From contig NZ_CP063785.1 in NCBI RefSeq assembly GCF_025860405.1, positions 4,030,001-4,094,000 on the forward strand: 64,000 bases of DNA, in the 5' to 3' direction. Positions 1 to 8,934 of the stretch are shown piece after piece (positions within the stretch are counted from its first letter, which is position 1; every line of letters begins with the position of its first letter). The notes below the pieces were generated by a model. That model searched no databases, had not been told where the DNA came from, and was given only the letters and a program-made list of their open reading frames with translations. The stretch is from Tolypothrix sp. PCC 7712 (GTDB lineage Bacteria; Cyanobacteriota; Cyanobacteriia; Cyanobacteriales; Nostocaceae). The position numbers were made by a program, and so were the translations under genes.

Positions 1-678
1 GGGATTAAAACCAAATTTTGCTAGTACCAAAATCGCTAGCAATATCGTTCCGCCTAACAATAAAACAGCTTTAATAATTTGTACCCAGGTAGTAGCAATC
101 ATCCCCCCAAATATGACATAAGCCATCATTACGCCACCAACGATGACTACGGCTAATTCATATTCAAAGCCAAATAGTAGTTTAATTAGTTCCCCTGCAC
201 CTACCATCTGGGCAATTAAATAAAAACTGATGACTGCTAAGGTACCAATTGCTGCCGCAATCCGTACAGGTTTTTGCTGTAAGCGATAAGCGACGACATC
301 AGCGAAAGTATATTTACCGAGATTTCTTAGGGGTTCGGCTATGAGGAACATGACAATCGGCCAGCCTACTAAAAAGCCGATGGAATAAATTAAACCGTCA
401 AAACCATTGAGGGCAACTAACCCAGCAATTCCTAAAAAGCTAGCTGCACTCATAAAGTCACCAGCTAAAGCCAGCCCATTTTGGAAACCGCTGATATTAC
501 CTCCGGCTGTGTAGAAGTGGACGGTGCTTTTAGTCAACTTGGCCGCCCAATAGGTAATACCGAGGGAAGTGGCTACAAACAATATAAAAAACGCGATCGC
601 CAACGGGTTAAAATGCCCCAAATTGGTAAGATTATCTACAGCTAGTGGGAAGTTGTACCACAAACTATTGATGCCCAT
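1..678 (-). CDS. actP: Sodium:solute symporter, ActP-like (partial, C-terminus outside window)
   Basis: This is the N-terminal ~226 residues of an SSS-family transporter, read on the minus strand from an ATG at 678. Its reading frame is still open at base 1, so roughly half of a typical ~550-residue protein is missing. Several hydrophobic segments are visible. Conserved symporter stretches include FYTAGGNISGFQNGLALAGD and GDFMSAASFLGIAGL near residues 55-85, which match the acetate/glycolate permease ActP branch. The family imports small carboxylates with Na+ at the inner membrane. The small DUF485 gene lies just upstream in the same direction, the standard yjcH-actP arrangement. The family call is secure, but acetate as the substrate is inferred. 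Confidence 0.87.
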   Translation of the reverse strand, partial: MGINSLWYNFPLAVDNLTNLGHFNPLAIAFFILFVATSLGITYWAAKLTKSTVHFYTAGGNISGFQNGLALAGDFMSAASFLGIAGLVALNGFDGLIYSIGFLVGWPIVMFLIAEPLRNLGKYTFADVVAYRLQQKPVRIAAAIGTLAVISFYLIAQMVGAGELIKLLFGFEYELAVVIVGGVMMAYVIFGGMIATTWVQIIKAVLLLGGTILLAILVLAKFGFNP

Positions 679-725
679 ATTTGATTACAAATTTGAATTT
701 TTGATAGAGAACAAGTTATTGGCGC

Positions 726-1001
726 TTATTTACGTGTGAGATTAGCGATGCGATCATCGTATTTAGTATTTGCCCAGCGCACATAAAGAAAAATCAATAT
801 CCATGCACAGACAATTACTAATGCCCCTAGCAAAATGCCAAGACTAAGTCCTGGCAAGATTAATGAACCTAATAATGGTTTATTGAAGGCAATTAGCAGA
901 ATAAAGCCAAAATAAATCACCATCATGGCTCCACTCAGCAGCAGCGATACTCGCCAACGGGCATTAGCAAGAGACTGGAGAGCTTTTTTGCGATCGTCCA
1001 T
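726..1001 (-). CDS. DUF485 membrane protein (YjcH-like)
   Basis: A 91-residue protein with two hydrophobic segments (about residues 18-42 and 46-73) and a charged N-terminus starting MDDRKKALQSLANARWRVS. The RW(R/K)xS pattern ahead of the first helix is typical of DUF485. DUF485 genes usually sit directly upstream of actP and are co-transcribed with it, as here, where 47 bases separate the two. The function is not established and is presumed to be accessory to the symporter. The start at 1001 fits the family length. Confidence 0.85.
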   Translation of the reverse strand: MDDRKKALQSLANARWRVSLLLSGAMMVIYFGFILLIAFNKPLLGSLILPGLSLGILLGALVIVCAWILIFLYVRWANTKYDDRIANLTRK

Positions 1002-1086
1002 ATCTTCAGTGAATTTGTTGAGACGATAAGTCCAAATTTTCTCATTAAAGTTGAGTTTTACTGAGGATAGACATAAAAACTTAATG

Positions 1087-1394
1087 TAATACTAATTTGA
1101 AAAAAGAATGCGACAGATTGTAGGGGCAAGGCACGCCGCATTGGTGTCAACTTAAGCTTAAAGCTATATAGGGCGGGCGTTGTACAAAAACCCTCGCCCT
1201 CATCCCCTAACCCCTTCTCCCGCAGGAGAAGGGGAATTAAATCTCTTGCTCCCCTCTCCTGGTGGGAGAGGGGTTGGGGGTGAGGGCAAAAACCTTGCAA
1301 CCAAGAGGGTTTCACATTAAGTTGACACAAGTGGGCACGCCGTGCGCTCTAGAATATATTGATGTGTCACAAACATTATTTGATTTGGTATTAT
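1087..1394. repeat. M3 repeat copy a, split by an R185 element
   Basis: The left end (TACTAATTTGAAAAAAG.. then GCGACAGAT) and right end (..CACAAACATTATTTGATTTG) match the ends of the M3 copies at about 32638-32768 and 43490-43627. The middle is replaced by the R185 element 1144-1328. Boundaries are approximate. Confidence 0.6.
1144..1328 (+). mobile_element. R185 MITE copy A (185 bp)
   Basis: Terminal inverted repeats GTGTCAACTTAA and TTAAGTTGACAC bound a 185-bp element rich in CCCCTTCTCC-type runs. It has the same length as the copy at 31635-31819. It carries no coding capacity and so is probably moved by a transposase supplied in trans. No clean target duplication is visible here. Confidence 0.8.
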
Positions 1395-1395
1395 A

Positions 1396-1485
1396 CTTGG
1401 CTATTTCTATCCGCTTGAGCCATTCCACTATTAATGGAATATCGTCTATTCGCTCGGAGCTTATTTTTACCTCTACTTCGCTCAT
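1396..1485 (-). pseudogene. Transposase N-terminal remnant (DUF4277/IS1634-like)
   Basis: Reading minus from the ATG at 1485 gives about 30 residues, MSEVEVKISSERIDDIPLIV onward to IEIAKY. This resembles the start of DUF4277-type transposases found in cyanobacteria, which carry an ERIDDIPLL motif. The frame then runs straight into the right end of the M3 repeat, so only the start of the gene remains. The assignment rests on one short motif. Confidence 0.45.
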
Positions 1486-1796
1486 CAATGCACCCCATCC
1501 CTGCACAATTCCTCTCTTCACACTACTGTTGTGAGTATGGTTAACCAAGGGCTGAGAGCAGCTATTATGCCCCGGCTAGCAGCAGTTCCGATTCCTCCAA
1601 AGGTGCAAGTATACAGTTTACCTGTACCTTTAGAAAGAATTATTGGCGTTGCCATTTTATCAAAGGCTCTCCATGTGCCGGCAGTATTCACTTTTTTAGA
1701 AATGCTGAGAAAATTTGATTTTTATAGTTTGGCTCAATTTATTTATTGATAATTTGGCAATTTTATATTATTTTTTAAAATTCCTTTGCGAGATTT

Positions 1797-1829
1797 AGAT
1801 ACCCGACTTTTTCAAAAAGTCGGGTATCT
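1797..1829. repeat. 33-base perfect palindrome, terminator-like
   Basis: Sixteen bases (AGATACCCGACTTTTT) are followed by one loop base and their exact complement. It could act as a bidirectional terminator or simply be a REP-type repeat. It lies 100 bases upstream of the GNAT gene. Confidence 0.6.
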
Positions 1830-1928
1830 GGGCAGTAACTTTTACTTAAGTAAGCGCTATTTTAGCCTACAGCAATTTTAGTTTTACTTTATAAATAACC
1901 TCTTAATCAAATTGCTCACGACTAAATC

Positions 1929-2339
1929 ATGCACTACCAAATTGTTGACCATCTGACTGAAAATCAAATTTTAGAGTTAGCAGATTTATACAAAAACGAA
2001 TTTTGGAGTAAAAATCGTAAATATCAAGATGTAGCCAAAATGTTGGTGGCATCAAATATTATTATTGCCTTTGTTACTGATAGCCAAGAATTGATTGGTT
2101 TTACCCGCATTCTGACAGATTTTGTCTATCGGGCAACTATTTACGATGTAATTATCAAACCTACCTATAGAAAACTAGGACTTGGCGCTAAGTTGATGGA
2201 TGCAGCCATCAATCATCCCCAATTGCGAGAAGTTGAGCAAATAGCGCTTTACTGCTTACCAGAGATGATGCCCTTTTATCAACGTTGGGGTTTTACAACT
2301 GAAGTGGGCGAACTGCGGCTGATGTATCGTTACCAGTAG
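1929..2339 (+). CDS. GNAT-family N-acetyltransferase
   Basis: A 136-residue protein of normal single-domain GNAT length. The acetyl-CoA binding loop is visible as KPTYRKLGLGAKLMDAAINH (about residues 77-96), the family's R/Q-x-x-G-x-G/A motif with surrounding strands. The C-terminal YQRWGFTTEVGELRLMYR is the usual beta6-beta7 region. The substrate cannot be read from the sequence. It stands alone: repeats lie upstream and low-complexity repeats follow. Acetylation of a small amine or protein is the expected activity. Confidence 0.85.
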   Translation: MHYQIVDHLTENQILELADLYKNEFWSKNRKYQDVAKMLVASNIIIAFVTDSQELIGFTRILTDFVYRATIYDVIIKPTYRKLGLGAKLMDAAINHPQLREVEQIALYCLPEMMPFYQRWGFTTEVGELRLMYRYQ

Positions 2340-2660
2340 GGATTGGGGACTGGGGACTGGGAAAAAGCAGGGGAGTAGGGGGGAAAAATAACAAACACCT
2401 ATTACCAATTACCAATGCCCTATGCCCAATTACCAATTACCCATGCCCTATGCCCTATGCCCCATGCCCTATGCCCCATGCAGATGTACAATTACTGTGC
2501 CTTTAATTAAATTTAAAGATGTAGGTACGATATAGCGCCAGTATAATCTGCTTACTCGGATATATTTTTCGCTTAGATGTACTTAATGTTCCCAGAGTGA
2601 TTATAACTAGAGTTATTATTTAAAGCCGTCAAAAATTAAACAATTGACTAGTAACAACTA
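2340..2660. repeat. Spacer of degenerate short repeats
   Basis: Directly after the GNAT stop come runs of GGGGACT and then many near-copies of ATTACCAATTACC, TGCCCTATGCCC and CCCATGC. These are the short degenerate repeats common in heterocystous cyanobacteria. About 180 ordinary AT-rich bases then precede the SLH gene and may hold its promoter. Confidence 0.6.
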
Positions 2661-4751
2661 ATGGTGAACTCTAGCCTCGTGACCACAATCTATGTCAATT
2701 CCGTACAGGGGAATGATGCTAACGCTGGTTCACGGTTGAGTCCCTTTAAAAGCCTCACCCGTGCCTTAAAAGCCTCTACACAATCTACTATTATTCAACT
2801 GGGTTCTGGGACATACAGCGCCGCTAGCGGTGAGGTGTTTCCCCTGATTATCCCTGCGGGGGTGATTGTGGTGGGTAACGAAGCCAGTAAAGGCGCTGGC
2901 ATTGTGATTATTGGGAATGGTACTTATCAGAGTCCGAGTTTTGGGGCGCAAAACGTGACGCTGCTACTGCTAAATGATGCCAGCCTTCGGGGTGTAACTG
3001 TGACAAATAACACGCCTAAAGGGACTGGTGTCTGGATTGAGTCAACTGCTCCCACTGTTGCTAATAATACTTTTATTAATTGTGCAAGGGAAGGCATATT
3101 TACCACAGGCACAGCGAAACCCGCAATTTTAGATAATGTATTTTTGCAAAATGCTGCCAGTGGGTTGACAATGGCACGTAATAGCAAGGGCGAAGTTTTG
3201 CGGAATGTTTTGCAAAAGAATTCTATCGGCATAGCAATTAGTGATGCGGCTGCGCCTTTAGTGGCAAATAATAAATTAACAGAAAATCAGACTGCGATCG
3301 CACTTTCTCGCGATGCTAAACCGGTGTTACGTCAAAATGTAATTACCAATAATTCCCAAGGCGGTTTGTTGGTGAATGGCAATGCATTTCCCGATTTAGG
3401 GAGTAATCAAGACTCTGCTGGTAATGTTTTTCGTGATAATCAAGTATTCGATTTACAAAATGTCACATCTGGGCAACTAATTTCTGTTGGTAATCAATTA
3501 AATCCCAGCAAAGTTAAAGGTGCAGTTGATTTTCTCTCTTCATCGATAGAAACTCCTTCCCAAGTATCACTAGGCACTAGCTTTTATGATCTAGGTGGGC
3601 ATTGGGCAGCCGCTTATGTAGAAGCTTTAGTAGGTAAAGGCCTGATTAGTGGCTTCCCCGACGGTTCATTTAAACCCAATTCACCGATCACTCGTGCCCA
3701 GTATGCTGCTATAATTGCCAAGACTTTTCCACCACCCAGCAGTAGTAAAGCCAGTAATTTTACGGATGTCAAACCAGATTTTTGGGCAGCATCAGCCATT
3801 TCGCGGGCGGCGAATATGGGTTTTATTAGTGGATTTCCTGATGGGACTTTTCGACCAGGACAAAACTTAACAAAAATTCAGGCAATTGTATCTATCGTGA
3901 ATGGATTGAAATGGAGTGGGGGGAACCCAAATGTGTTGACTGTATATGGCGATCGCGCTCAAATTCCTAGCTATGCTACTAATGCGGTGGCAGTGGCTAC
4001 CCAAAAGTTATTGGTAGTCAACTATCCAAAAACGGAACAGCTAGAACCATTGCGGGATATTACCCGCGCGGAGGTAGCTGCAATTATTTATCAGGCATTA
4101 GTTGCTATTGGGCAAGAAAAAGCGATCGCCTCACCTTACATTGTCAACCCTGATGTTGATATCCCTTCCTTCAGCGATTTGAAAGGACACTGGGCAGAAG
4201 CTTTTATTCGCGGCTTAGTCAGCATGGGCTTAACCACAGGTTTTGCCGATGGTACCTATCAGCCAGATAAACCCATGACTCGCGCCCAGTATGCAGCTTT
4301 AGTGGCAGCTGCCTTTAACCCAACTGCTAAACGCGCAGCCATCGATTTTACTGACGTACCCAAGAATTTTTGGGCTGCTAAAGCCATAGAAATTGCCGCT
4401 AGCGGTGGTTTTGTGAGTGGATTTAGCGATCGCACTTTCCGCCCCGATCAAAATGTCCAAAGGCTACAGGTAATTGTCTCTTTAGTAAATGGACTAGCCC
4501 TACCAGCAGCTGATAGCAATACCTTAGTTACTTATAAAGATCGGGATACTATCCCTGAATATGCCCGGAAGGCTGTAGCAACAGCTACTCAACAGCAGAT
4601 AGTAGCTAATTACCCAGATCCTAAGCTGCTTGTGCCAGTTCGTGAAGCGACACGTGCAGAAGTAGCAGCGATGGTTTATCAAGCTTTAGCTGCAATTCAA
4701 CGCACAACAGCAATTAATTCCCCCTATATTGTTTCCCATACCATTAACTGA
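2661..4751 (+). CDS. DUF1565 beta-helix protein with six SLH repeats
   Basis: A 696-residue protein. Residues about 10-260 form a right-handed parallel beta-helix with the DUF1565 opening IYVNSVQGNDANAGSRLSPF and then N/V/G-rich coils. Residues about 300-690 hold SLH repeats in two triplets, visible as GHWAAAYVEALVGKGLISGF, FWAASAISRAANMGFISGF and GHWAEAFIRGLVSMGLTTGF with RAQYA/RAEVA ends. The second triplet looks like an internal duplication of the first. SLH domains normally bind secondary cell-wall polymer or, in cyanobacteria, peptidoglycan, so a surface or outer-layer role is likely. No signal peptide is visible after this ATG, which is odd for such a protein. An upstream start was looked for and not found. 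Confidence 0.85.
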   Translation: MVNSSLVTTIYVNSVQGNDANAGSRLSPFKSLTRALKASTQSTIIQLGSGTYSAASGEVFPLIIPAGVIVVGNEASKGAGIVIIGNGTYQSPSFGAQNVTLLLLNDASLRGVTVTNNTPKGTGVWIESTAPTVANNTFINCAREGIFTTGTAKPAILDNVFLQNAASGLTMARNSKGEVLRNVLQKNSIGIAISDAAAPLVANNKLTENQTAIALSRDAKPVLRQNVITNNSQGGLLVNGNAFPDLGSNQDSAGNVFRDNQVFDLQNVTSGQLISVGNQLNPSKVKGAVDFLSSSIETPSQVSLGTSFYDLGGHWAAAYVEALVGKGLISGFPDGSFKPNSPITRAQYAAIIAKTFPPPSSSKASNFTDVKPDFWAASAISRAANMGFISGFPDGTFRPGQNLTKIQAIVSIVNGLKWSGGNPNVLTVYGDRAQIPSYATNAVAVATQKLLVVNYPKTEQLEPLRDITRAEVAAIIYQALVAIGQEKAIASPYIVNPDVDIPSFSDLKGHWAEAFIRGLVSMGLTTGFADGTYQPDKPMTRAQYAALVAAAFNPTAKRAAIDFTDVPKNFWAAKAIEIAASGGFVSGFSDRTFRPDQNVQRLQVIVSLVNGLALPAADSNTLVTYKDRDTIPEYARKAVATATQQQIVANYPDPKLLVPVREATRAEVAAMVYQALAAIQRTTAINSPYIVSHTIN

Positions 4752-4857
4752 CACAGTAGAATAAGAAGCATTTCCTATTAATTAAAAAAACACTTGGGTA
4801 AATCCCTTGTAATTAAAAGTACTTTAGCCTATTTGTAATGGGTAAAATTTTTAACTT

Positions 4858-5592
4858 ATGTCTGAAGCTAATAGTTCAATGGTAACACCAGTTACAGACA
4901 CATTTCCCGATTTAGCCACTGCCTTATTAACTCACTATAGCTTTGACCTGAGTGGTTATAGCGCCAGTGAGCTAATTAGGCGTTGGAAAACCCATTACCC
5001 ACTTGAATGGCTACATATTGCAGTCATAGAAGCATTGTATCAAGGTCGTTATAAAGCAGTTTCCGTACAACAAATTTTAAATTTCTGGCACAGAAAAGGC
5101 CAGGCTACTTATCATTTCAATATGGAATTTGAGCGCTTAATTTGTAGCAAATTTCCTGAAAGCTTAACCGCAATTCCATCACCAGTTTTATATCCAGCTA
5201 AGAAAAACCTCTCTGTAGAAAAAACTAGTTATCATTTATCATCTCCCACAGGCGATGCATCAGCTACCAAAGTTAATCATGACTATCATCAAAGACAACT
5301 TCCGCCTGTAAAAGTAGTACCTCAACCAGAAAAACCAGCAGAAACAGCAGCATTTGTCCCCGATGAACAGCCAAGTGTGCAGCCTGAATACGCTGTTGCA
5401 CAAGCTAGTAATAATTCTCCTCGGTTTCTCCCCGCTGCAGCCAATCATAGTCCCATTGGACAATTTACTCCCGAAATTAGCGATCGCACCGATTCCTTTA
5501 CATCTAAACTCAAAGCTATGTCTGGTAGACAAATACCCCGCAGAAGCTTTAGCAGAGATTATTTTCTCGATGAAAATAGTGTGATTAGTTGA
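4858..5592 (+). CDS. Conserved-looking unknown protein
   Basis: 244 residues, no recognised domain. The first ~105 residues look globular and helical (e.g. YSASELIRRWKTHYPLEWLH, VQQILNFWHRKGQATYHFNM and a following FERL motif). The rest (about 110-230) is a proline/glutamine-rich, probably disordered linker ending in a basic patch (GRQIPRRSFSRDYF). It lies 106 bases after the SLH gene on the same strand and may be co-transcribed. A small DNA- or protein-binding head is possible, but nothing in the sequence proves it. Confidence 0.6.
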   Translation: MSEANSSMVTPVTDTFPDLATALLTHYSFDLSGYSASELIRRWKTHYPLEWLHIAVIEALYQGRYKAVSVQQILNFWHRKGQATYHFNMEFERLICSKFPESLTAIPSPVLYPAKKNLSVEKTSYHLSSPTGDASATKVNHDYHQRQLPPVKVVPQPEKPAETAAFVPDEQPSVQPEYAVAQASNNSPRFLPAAANHSPIGQFTPEISDRTDSFTSKLKAMSGRQIPRRSFSRDYFLDENSVIS

Positions 5593-5652
5593 TTGTTGAT
5601 TGTTGACTGTTGACTGTTGACTGGGAGAAATAATTTTTGACTTTTGACTCTT

Positions 5653-5680
5653 GTACAGACGCGATTCATCGCGTCTCTTA
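5653..5680. repeat. M5 palindrome GACGCGATT/AATCGCGTC
   Basis: GTACAGACGCGATTCATCGC followed by GTCTCT is one copy of a dispersed palindrome. Other copies are at about 28428, 41988 and 47311, and a split copy surrounds the nested element near 25000-25460. The position between convergent genes fits either a terminator or a plain REP. Confidence 0.55.
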
Positions 5681-5701
5681 GACTTTTGACAAACTGCTAT
5701 A

Positions 5702-6961
5702 TTATTTATTCAAAACTTGCCATTTTCTTGGTTGATAAAATAAAGAACGACTGGTAATTTTGCTGGCTTTGACAGTAAATCGGAATGATTCGACAACATC
5801 AAAAGAACAGACACCTTCTTTAATGTAGATTTTGGCTGTATATACACCAGCTAACAAGCAAACATAAGGCATCTGCATTTGGATTTCTATTCTACCTGGT
5901 AATATTTTTAAAGGTTCATTATCGCTGGCGGAAGTTATATATAAAACTCGCTCGTTCTGTCCAGATAAAGCTGTAATTAATACGCCTAAATTAGCATATT
6001 CAACTTCTCTATAAGCTTTGCATTCTACGCATAAATAGGCTGGTTCTCCACAAAGGGGAGCAGTTAATATATTACCCTGTTCATCCTTAAAACAAAGAGA
6101 AATAATATCTACTCCTAAACTTTCGCTTTCGGGTTTTTCTGGTAAATACATGACTCCTAAAACTGTGTCTGCACCAGCTAAACTTAAATCCTCTTCGTAT
6201 TGCCGAATTACTGCTTCAGTCTCTCCAGCTTGAATTAATTTACCTTGAGCAAGATACAGAGAATTCTCACAGACATTTAAAACCACATGGGGATTATGGG
6301 AAACTAAAATAAAAGCTGTACCTGCTTGCCTTAGTTGTGCTAGTTTTTGGTAACATTTCACCCGAAAATTGATATCCCCAACCGCCAAAACTTCATCAAT
6401 TAATAAAATATCGGGTTCTATATGTACAGCACAAGCAAAACCTAACCTTGCAGCCATTCCGGAACTATAGGTTTGTACAGGTGCATCAATCGCATCAGCA
6501 ATTCCAGCAAAGTCTATCACATCTTGAAATCTCGCTGTAATTTCTGGTGTTGATAAACCCAAAATTGACATATTAGCATAGATATTTTCTCGCCCTGTGA
6601 GAATCGGATTAAATCCTGCACCTAAAGCAATTAACGGTGCTAATTTTCCTCTAACTTTGACATAGCCAGTATCAGGATTAATCAAGCCACTAATAATGCG
6701 TAATAATGTACTTTTTCCGGCTCCATTTGCGCCTACCAATCCTAAAGCTTCTCCCCGGCGTAGTTGAAAACTTACATCTTTTAGCGCCCAAAATTCTTGA
6801 GGACGTAGAGTATCACTTCTCCGATTTCCGCCGATGATTTCTGTACAAATATCTTGCACGCCATATAACAAAGACTGCTTGAGATTTCGACAAAATTTTT
6901 TAGAAACATTATCTACAGAAATCAACAAATCGGAATCTTGAGGCTGAATCTCATCAAGCAT
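5702..6961 (-). CDS. wzt: Polysaccharide ABC transporter ATP-binding protein (Wzt-like)
   Basis: 419 residues. Walker A GANGAGKST is at 77-85, the signature YSSGM at 165-169 and Walker B ILLIDE at 185-190, with the switch histidine in VSHN shortly after. The segment after residue ~245 is an extra C-terminal beta-sandwich of the Wzt_C type, which in O-antigen and related exporters binds the polysaccharide cap. It pairs with the permease gene 29 bases upstream. The glycosyltransferases at 8.9-11.2 kb make an exported glycan the likely cargo. The symbol is given by family analogy. Confidence 0.9.
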   Translation of the reverse strand: MLDEIQPQDSDLLISVDNVSKKFCRNLKQSLLYGVQDICTEIIGGNRRSDTLRPQEFWALKDVSFQLRRGEALGLVGANGAGKSTLLRIISGLINPDTGYVKVRGKLAPLIALGAGFNPILTGRENIYANMSILGLSTPEITARFQDVIDFAGIADAIDAPVQTYSSGMAARLGFACAVHIEPDILLIDEVLAVGDINFRVKCYQKLAQLRQAGTAFILVSHNPHVVLNVCENSLYLAQGKLIQAGETEAVIRQYEEDLSLAGADTVLGVMYLPEKPESESLGVDIISLCFKDEQGNILTAPLCGEPAYLCVECKAYREVEYANLGVLITALSGQNERVLYITSASDNEPLKILPGRIEIQMQMPYVCLLAGVYTAKIYIKEGVCSFDVVESFRFTVKASKITSRSLFYQPRKWQVLNK

Positions 6962-6990
6962 TATCTAAATTACGAATTACGAACTACAAA

Positions 6991-7863
6991 TTACGAACTG
7001 ACTCTTTCTACGACAAATGGCATAGCTAACCGGAATACAATCCAAGTTACGATTAATCCTATTAAAGTAATGGCACTAACAATCAAAAATGCAGAAAAAT
7101 TAGATATCACACCTGTTGTCGCTAATTCTCTGGCTGTGACTAATAGCGGAGTCACAGGATTAAGCTGAACTAAAAAACCGAAGATTCCTTGTTTTGGTAC
7201 AGGATAAACTACGGGAGTTAAAAATAACCAAAAGCCTGTAATTAAAGTTAAACCTCTGGATACATCTTGATATAATATCCCCAAAGGAGCTAATAAAAGC
7301 CCAATAAATATTCCGAGTAAAACTAAATTAATTAACGCCACAGGTGCGAGAATTACTGTCCAAGTTACAGAAATTTTAAACCAGATAAACAACGCCACAA
7401 TTAAAATTAACTTGATAGCAAAGTTAAAAAATACTTCGCCAATTTTTGCCAAAATCAATGCTTCTCGGGGAAAATTGACTCTGGCTAACATTGGTTTGGC
7501 TACACTTACAGCTTGCACTGGGCCATTTAAAGCTTCGACAAATGTTTGCCATAATGCAGTGCTGAATATCACATAGGCTGGATAGGGTAAATCTGTAGCG
7601 CCAATGTTAATTACATTAGCATCGTGAGCTAAGGTAAATCCTGCTGCCATAATTATTGGTGGCAAAAAAGCCCAAGCTATACCGAAAAACGATTGACGAT
7701 ACTGAGCGCTAATATCCCGGAATAGTAGCCGCCAAGCCAGTTCCCGCGAAGCTAACAAGTCGCGCCACATTTGTTTACCTAATTGAATGGGATGTCTCAG
7801 GCGGCTCTCAGGTGTATAAATAACTTCAGATAGCTGTGAATTTAAATCCTGCTGTCGCTTCAC
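6991..7863 (-). CDS. wzm: Polysaccharide ABC transporter permease (Wzm-like)
   Basis: 290 residues with six predicted membrane segments typical of the ABC2 polysaccharide-export permeases. The cytoplasmic N-terminal part holds the family motif WRLLFRDISAQYRQSFFG, followed by IAWAFLPPI. The start is a GTG at 7863, supported by AGGGAG six to eleven bases upstream. It is first in a two-gene unit with the ATPase and should form the membrane channel that moves a lipid-linked glycan across the inner membrane. Confidence 0.9.
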   Translation of the reverse strand: MKRQQDLNSQLSEVIYTPESRLRHPIQLGKQMWRDLLASRELAWRLLFRDISAQYRQSFFGIAWAFLPPIIMAAGFTLAHDANVINIGATDLPYPAYVIFSTALWQTFVEALNGPVQAVSVAKPMLARVNFPREALILAKIGEVFFNFAIKLILIVALFIWFKISVTWTVILAPVALINLVLLGIFIGLLLAPLGILYQDVSRGLTLITGFWLFLTPVVYPVPKQGIFGFLVQLNPVTPLLVTARELATTGVISNFSAFLIVSAITLIGLIVTWIVFRLAMPFVVERVSS

Positions 7864-8084
7864 GATTTCTCCCTGTTACATTAGACAGATCCGAACCTAG
7901 TTAAATGTATTATTTTCAACATTTATGGCATTATAAAGGCGATAGGTTAGCAAACCTGTATTGACAGTAGTTTTTATGTATTTGCAACACATTTATTATC
8001 AGGCCACAGCACTGCTGTGTTTCTACAATGTGTTCTATTTAGGTAAAAATTGCTGGAAACGAAAGATGAATTTGAGGTAATGGC

Positions 8085-8714
8085 GTGAGTACATTTCTAT
8101 CAGGTGTGGCAGTATTCCTTTCTACTGTCGCTTTGTTATGTGGCGGCTATGCAGCTTACGAAGTGTTCACGCTGCGACAGACGCTAAATACTACTAGCAC
8201 TAGCACACAAACTAATACTGTTCCTCCAATTTCTACCAAACAATCAGTTCCCCCGGAACCAGAAACAACCGCATCAGCATCAGCATCACCAGAAACAACA
8301 CCCTCACCCGCGGCTACCTCGGCAAATGCGATTCAGCCTGGACAATTTGTGCAGCCTGCTTTTGGGAATAAGGCTGAAGTTGAGATACTTTCAGCAAAAC
8401 GGATTAAAGACCCCGAAACCGCAAACCGTGACGTGATAAATTTACAGATGCGTATCCGTCGCCAAGCTACGGATGGTGTTGGTGGTAGCGATATCATATC
8501 GATTGCGAATACAACTGCGCGTAATCCTGACACCAGTGAAACCTATAAAGGAGTTTCTGCAAATCGCTCAACAGGAACTGTTTCTTTAGCACAATTGCGT
8601 CCCAAAGCATCAGCCGATGCTTATGTCTGGATTAGGGTTCCTGATGGTGTCAAAAACGTAGACCTGTTTGTGCCAGATACAGCAGCATTTAAAAATCTAC
8701 CAATTGCTAACTAA
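8085..8714 (+). CDS. Membrane-anchored unknown protein with Pro/Ser/Thr linker
   Basis: 209 residues starting at a GTG. No in-frame ATG lies nearby. Residues about 4-30 form a single membrane anchor (FLSGVAVFLSTVALLCGGYA). A low-complexity linker (about 40-85) rich in T, S, P and E follows. The C-terminal ~115 residues look like a small beta domain (AEVEILSAKRIKDP, INLQMRIRR, AYVWIRVPDGVKNVDLF). This is the plan of a periplasmic ligand- or protein-binding module tethered to the membrane. It sits between the exporter and the glycosyltransferases but is transcribed the opposite way. Confidence 0.6.
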   Translation: MSTFLSGVAVFLSTVALLCGGYAAYEVFTLRQTLNTTSTSTQTNTVPPISTKQSVPPEPETTASASASPETTPSPAATSANAIQPGQFVQPAFGNKAEVEILSAKRIKDPETANRDVINLQMRIRRQATDGVGGSDIISIANTTARNPDTSETYKGVSANRSTGTVSLAQLRPKASADAYVWIRVPDGVKNVDLFVPDTAAFKNLPIAN

Positions 8715-8797
8715 TACCGATTTGAAGAATGTTTACGACATATAAAAAGATTCATCAGGTCAGATATTTGTCGTATTCTTTTTTCAAATTGGTATAC
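8712..8797. repeat. M3-related hairpin repeat
   Basis: Ends TAATACCGATTTGAAGAATG and TTCTTTTTTCAAATTGGTAT are inverted copies and match the ends of the longer M3 elements. This short form begins two bases before the stop codon of the preceding gene. The rest of the spacer to 8934 is purine-rich repeats. Confidence 0.5.
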
Positions 8798-8934
8798 ATA
8801 GGTGGGGAAAAAGGGGAAGGGGGAATGGGGAAAGGGAAAGACAATACCTTTGACCCTTCCCCTTTAACCTTTTCCCCAAACTCAATTATGAGTCCAAAAT
8901 ACTTAGTTAAGTGGTAAAGGCGCGATCGCACATC

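Larger units (their letters stand above)
1002..1928. other. Gene-free spacer with nested repeats and a transposase scrap
   Basis: About 930 bases with no convincing intact gene. It holds an M3-type repeat (about 1087-1394) interrupted by a 185-bp R185 element, the N-terminal remnant of a transposase (1396-1485, minus) and a perfect 33-base palindrome (1797-1829). The short ORFs here run through repeat sequence and are not credible. Confidence 0.7.

Noticed and set aside
1531..1749. 72-residue plus ORF, and a 45-residue minus frame opposite it
   Set aside because: Neither has a convincing start or family. The minus frame (MATPIILSKGTGKLYTCTF..) was considered as a small peptide gene, but nothing supports it.
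8729..8917. 62-residue ORF after the membrane-anchored protein
   Set aside because: Translates an M3-type hairpin and GGGGAAGG repeats.
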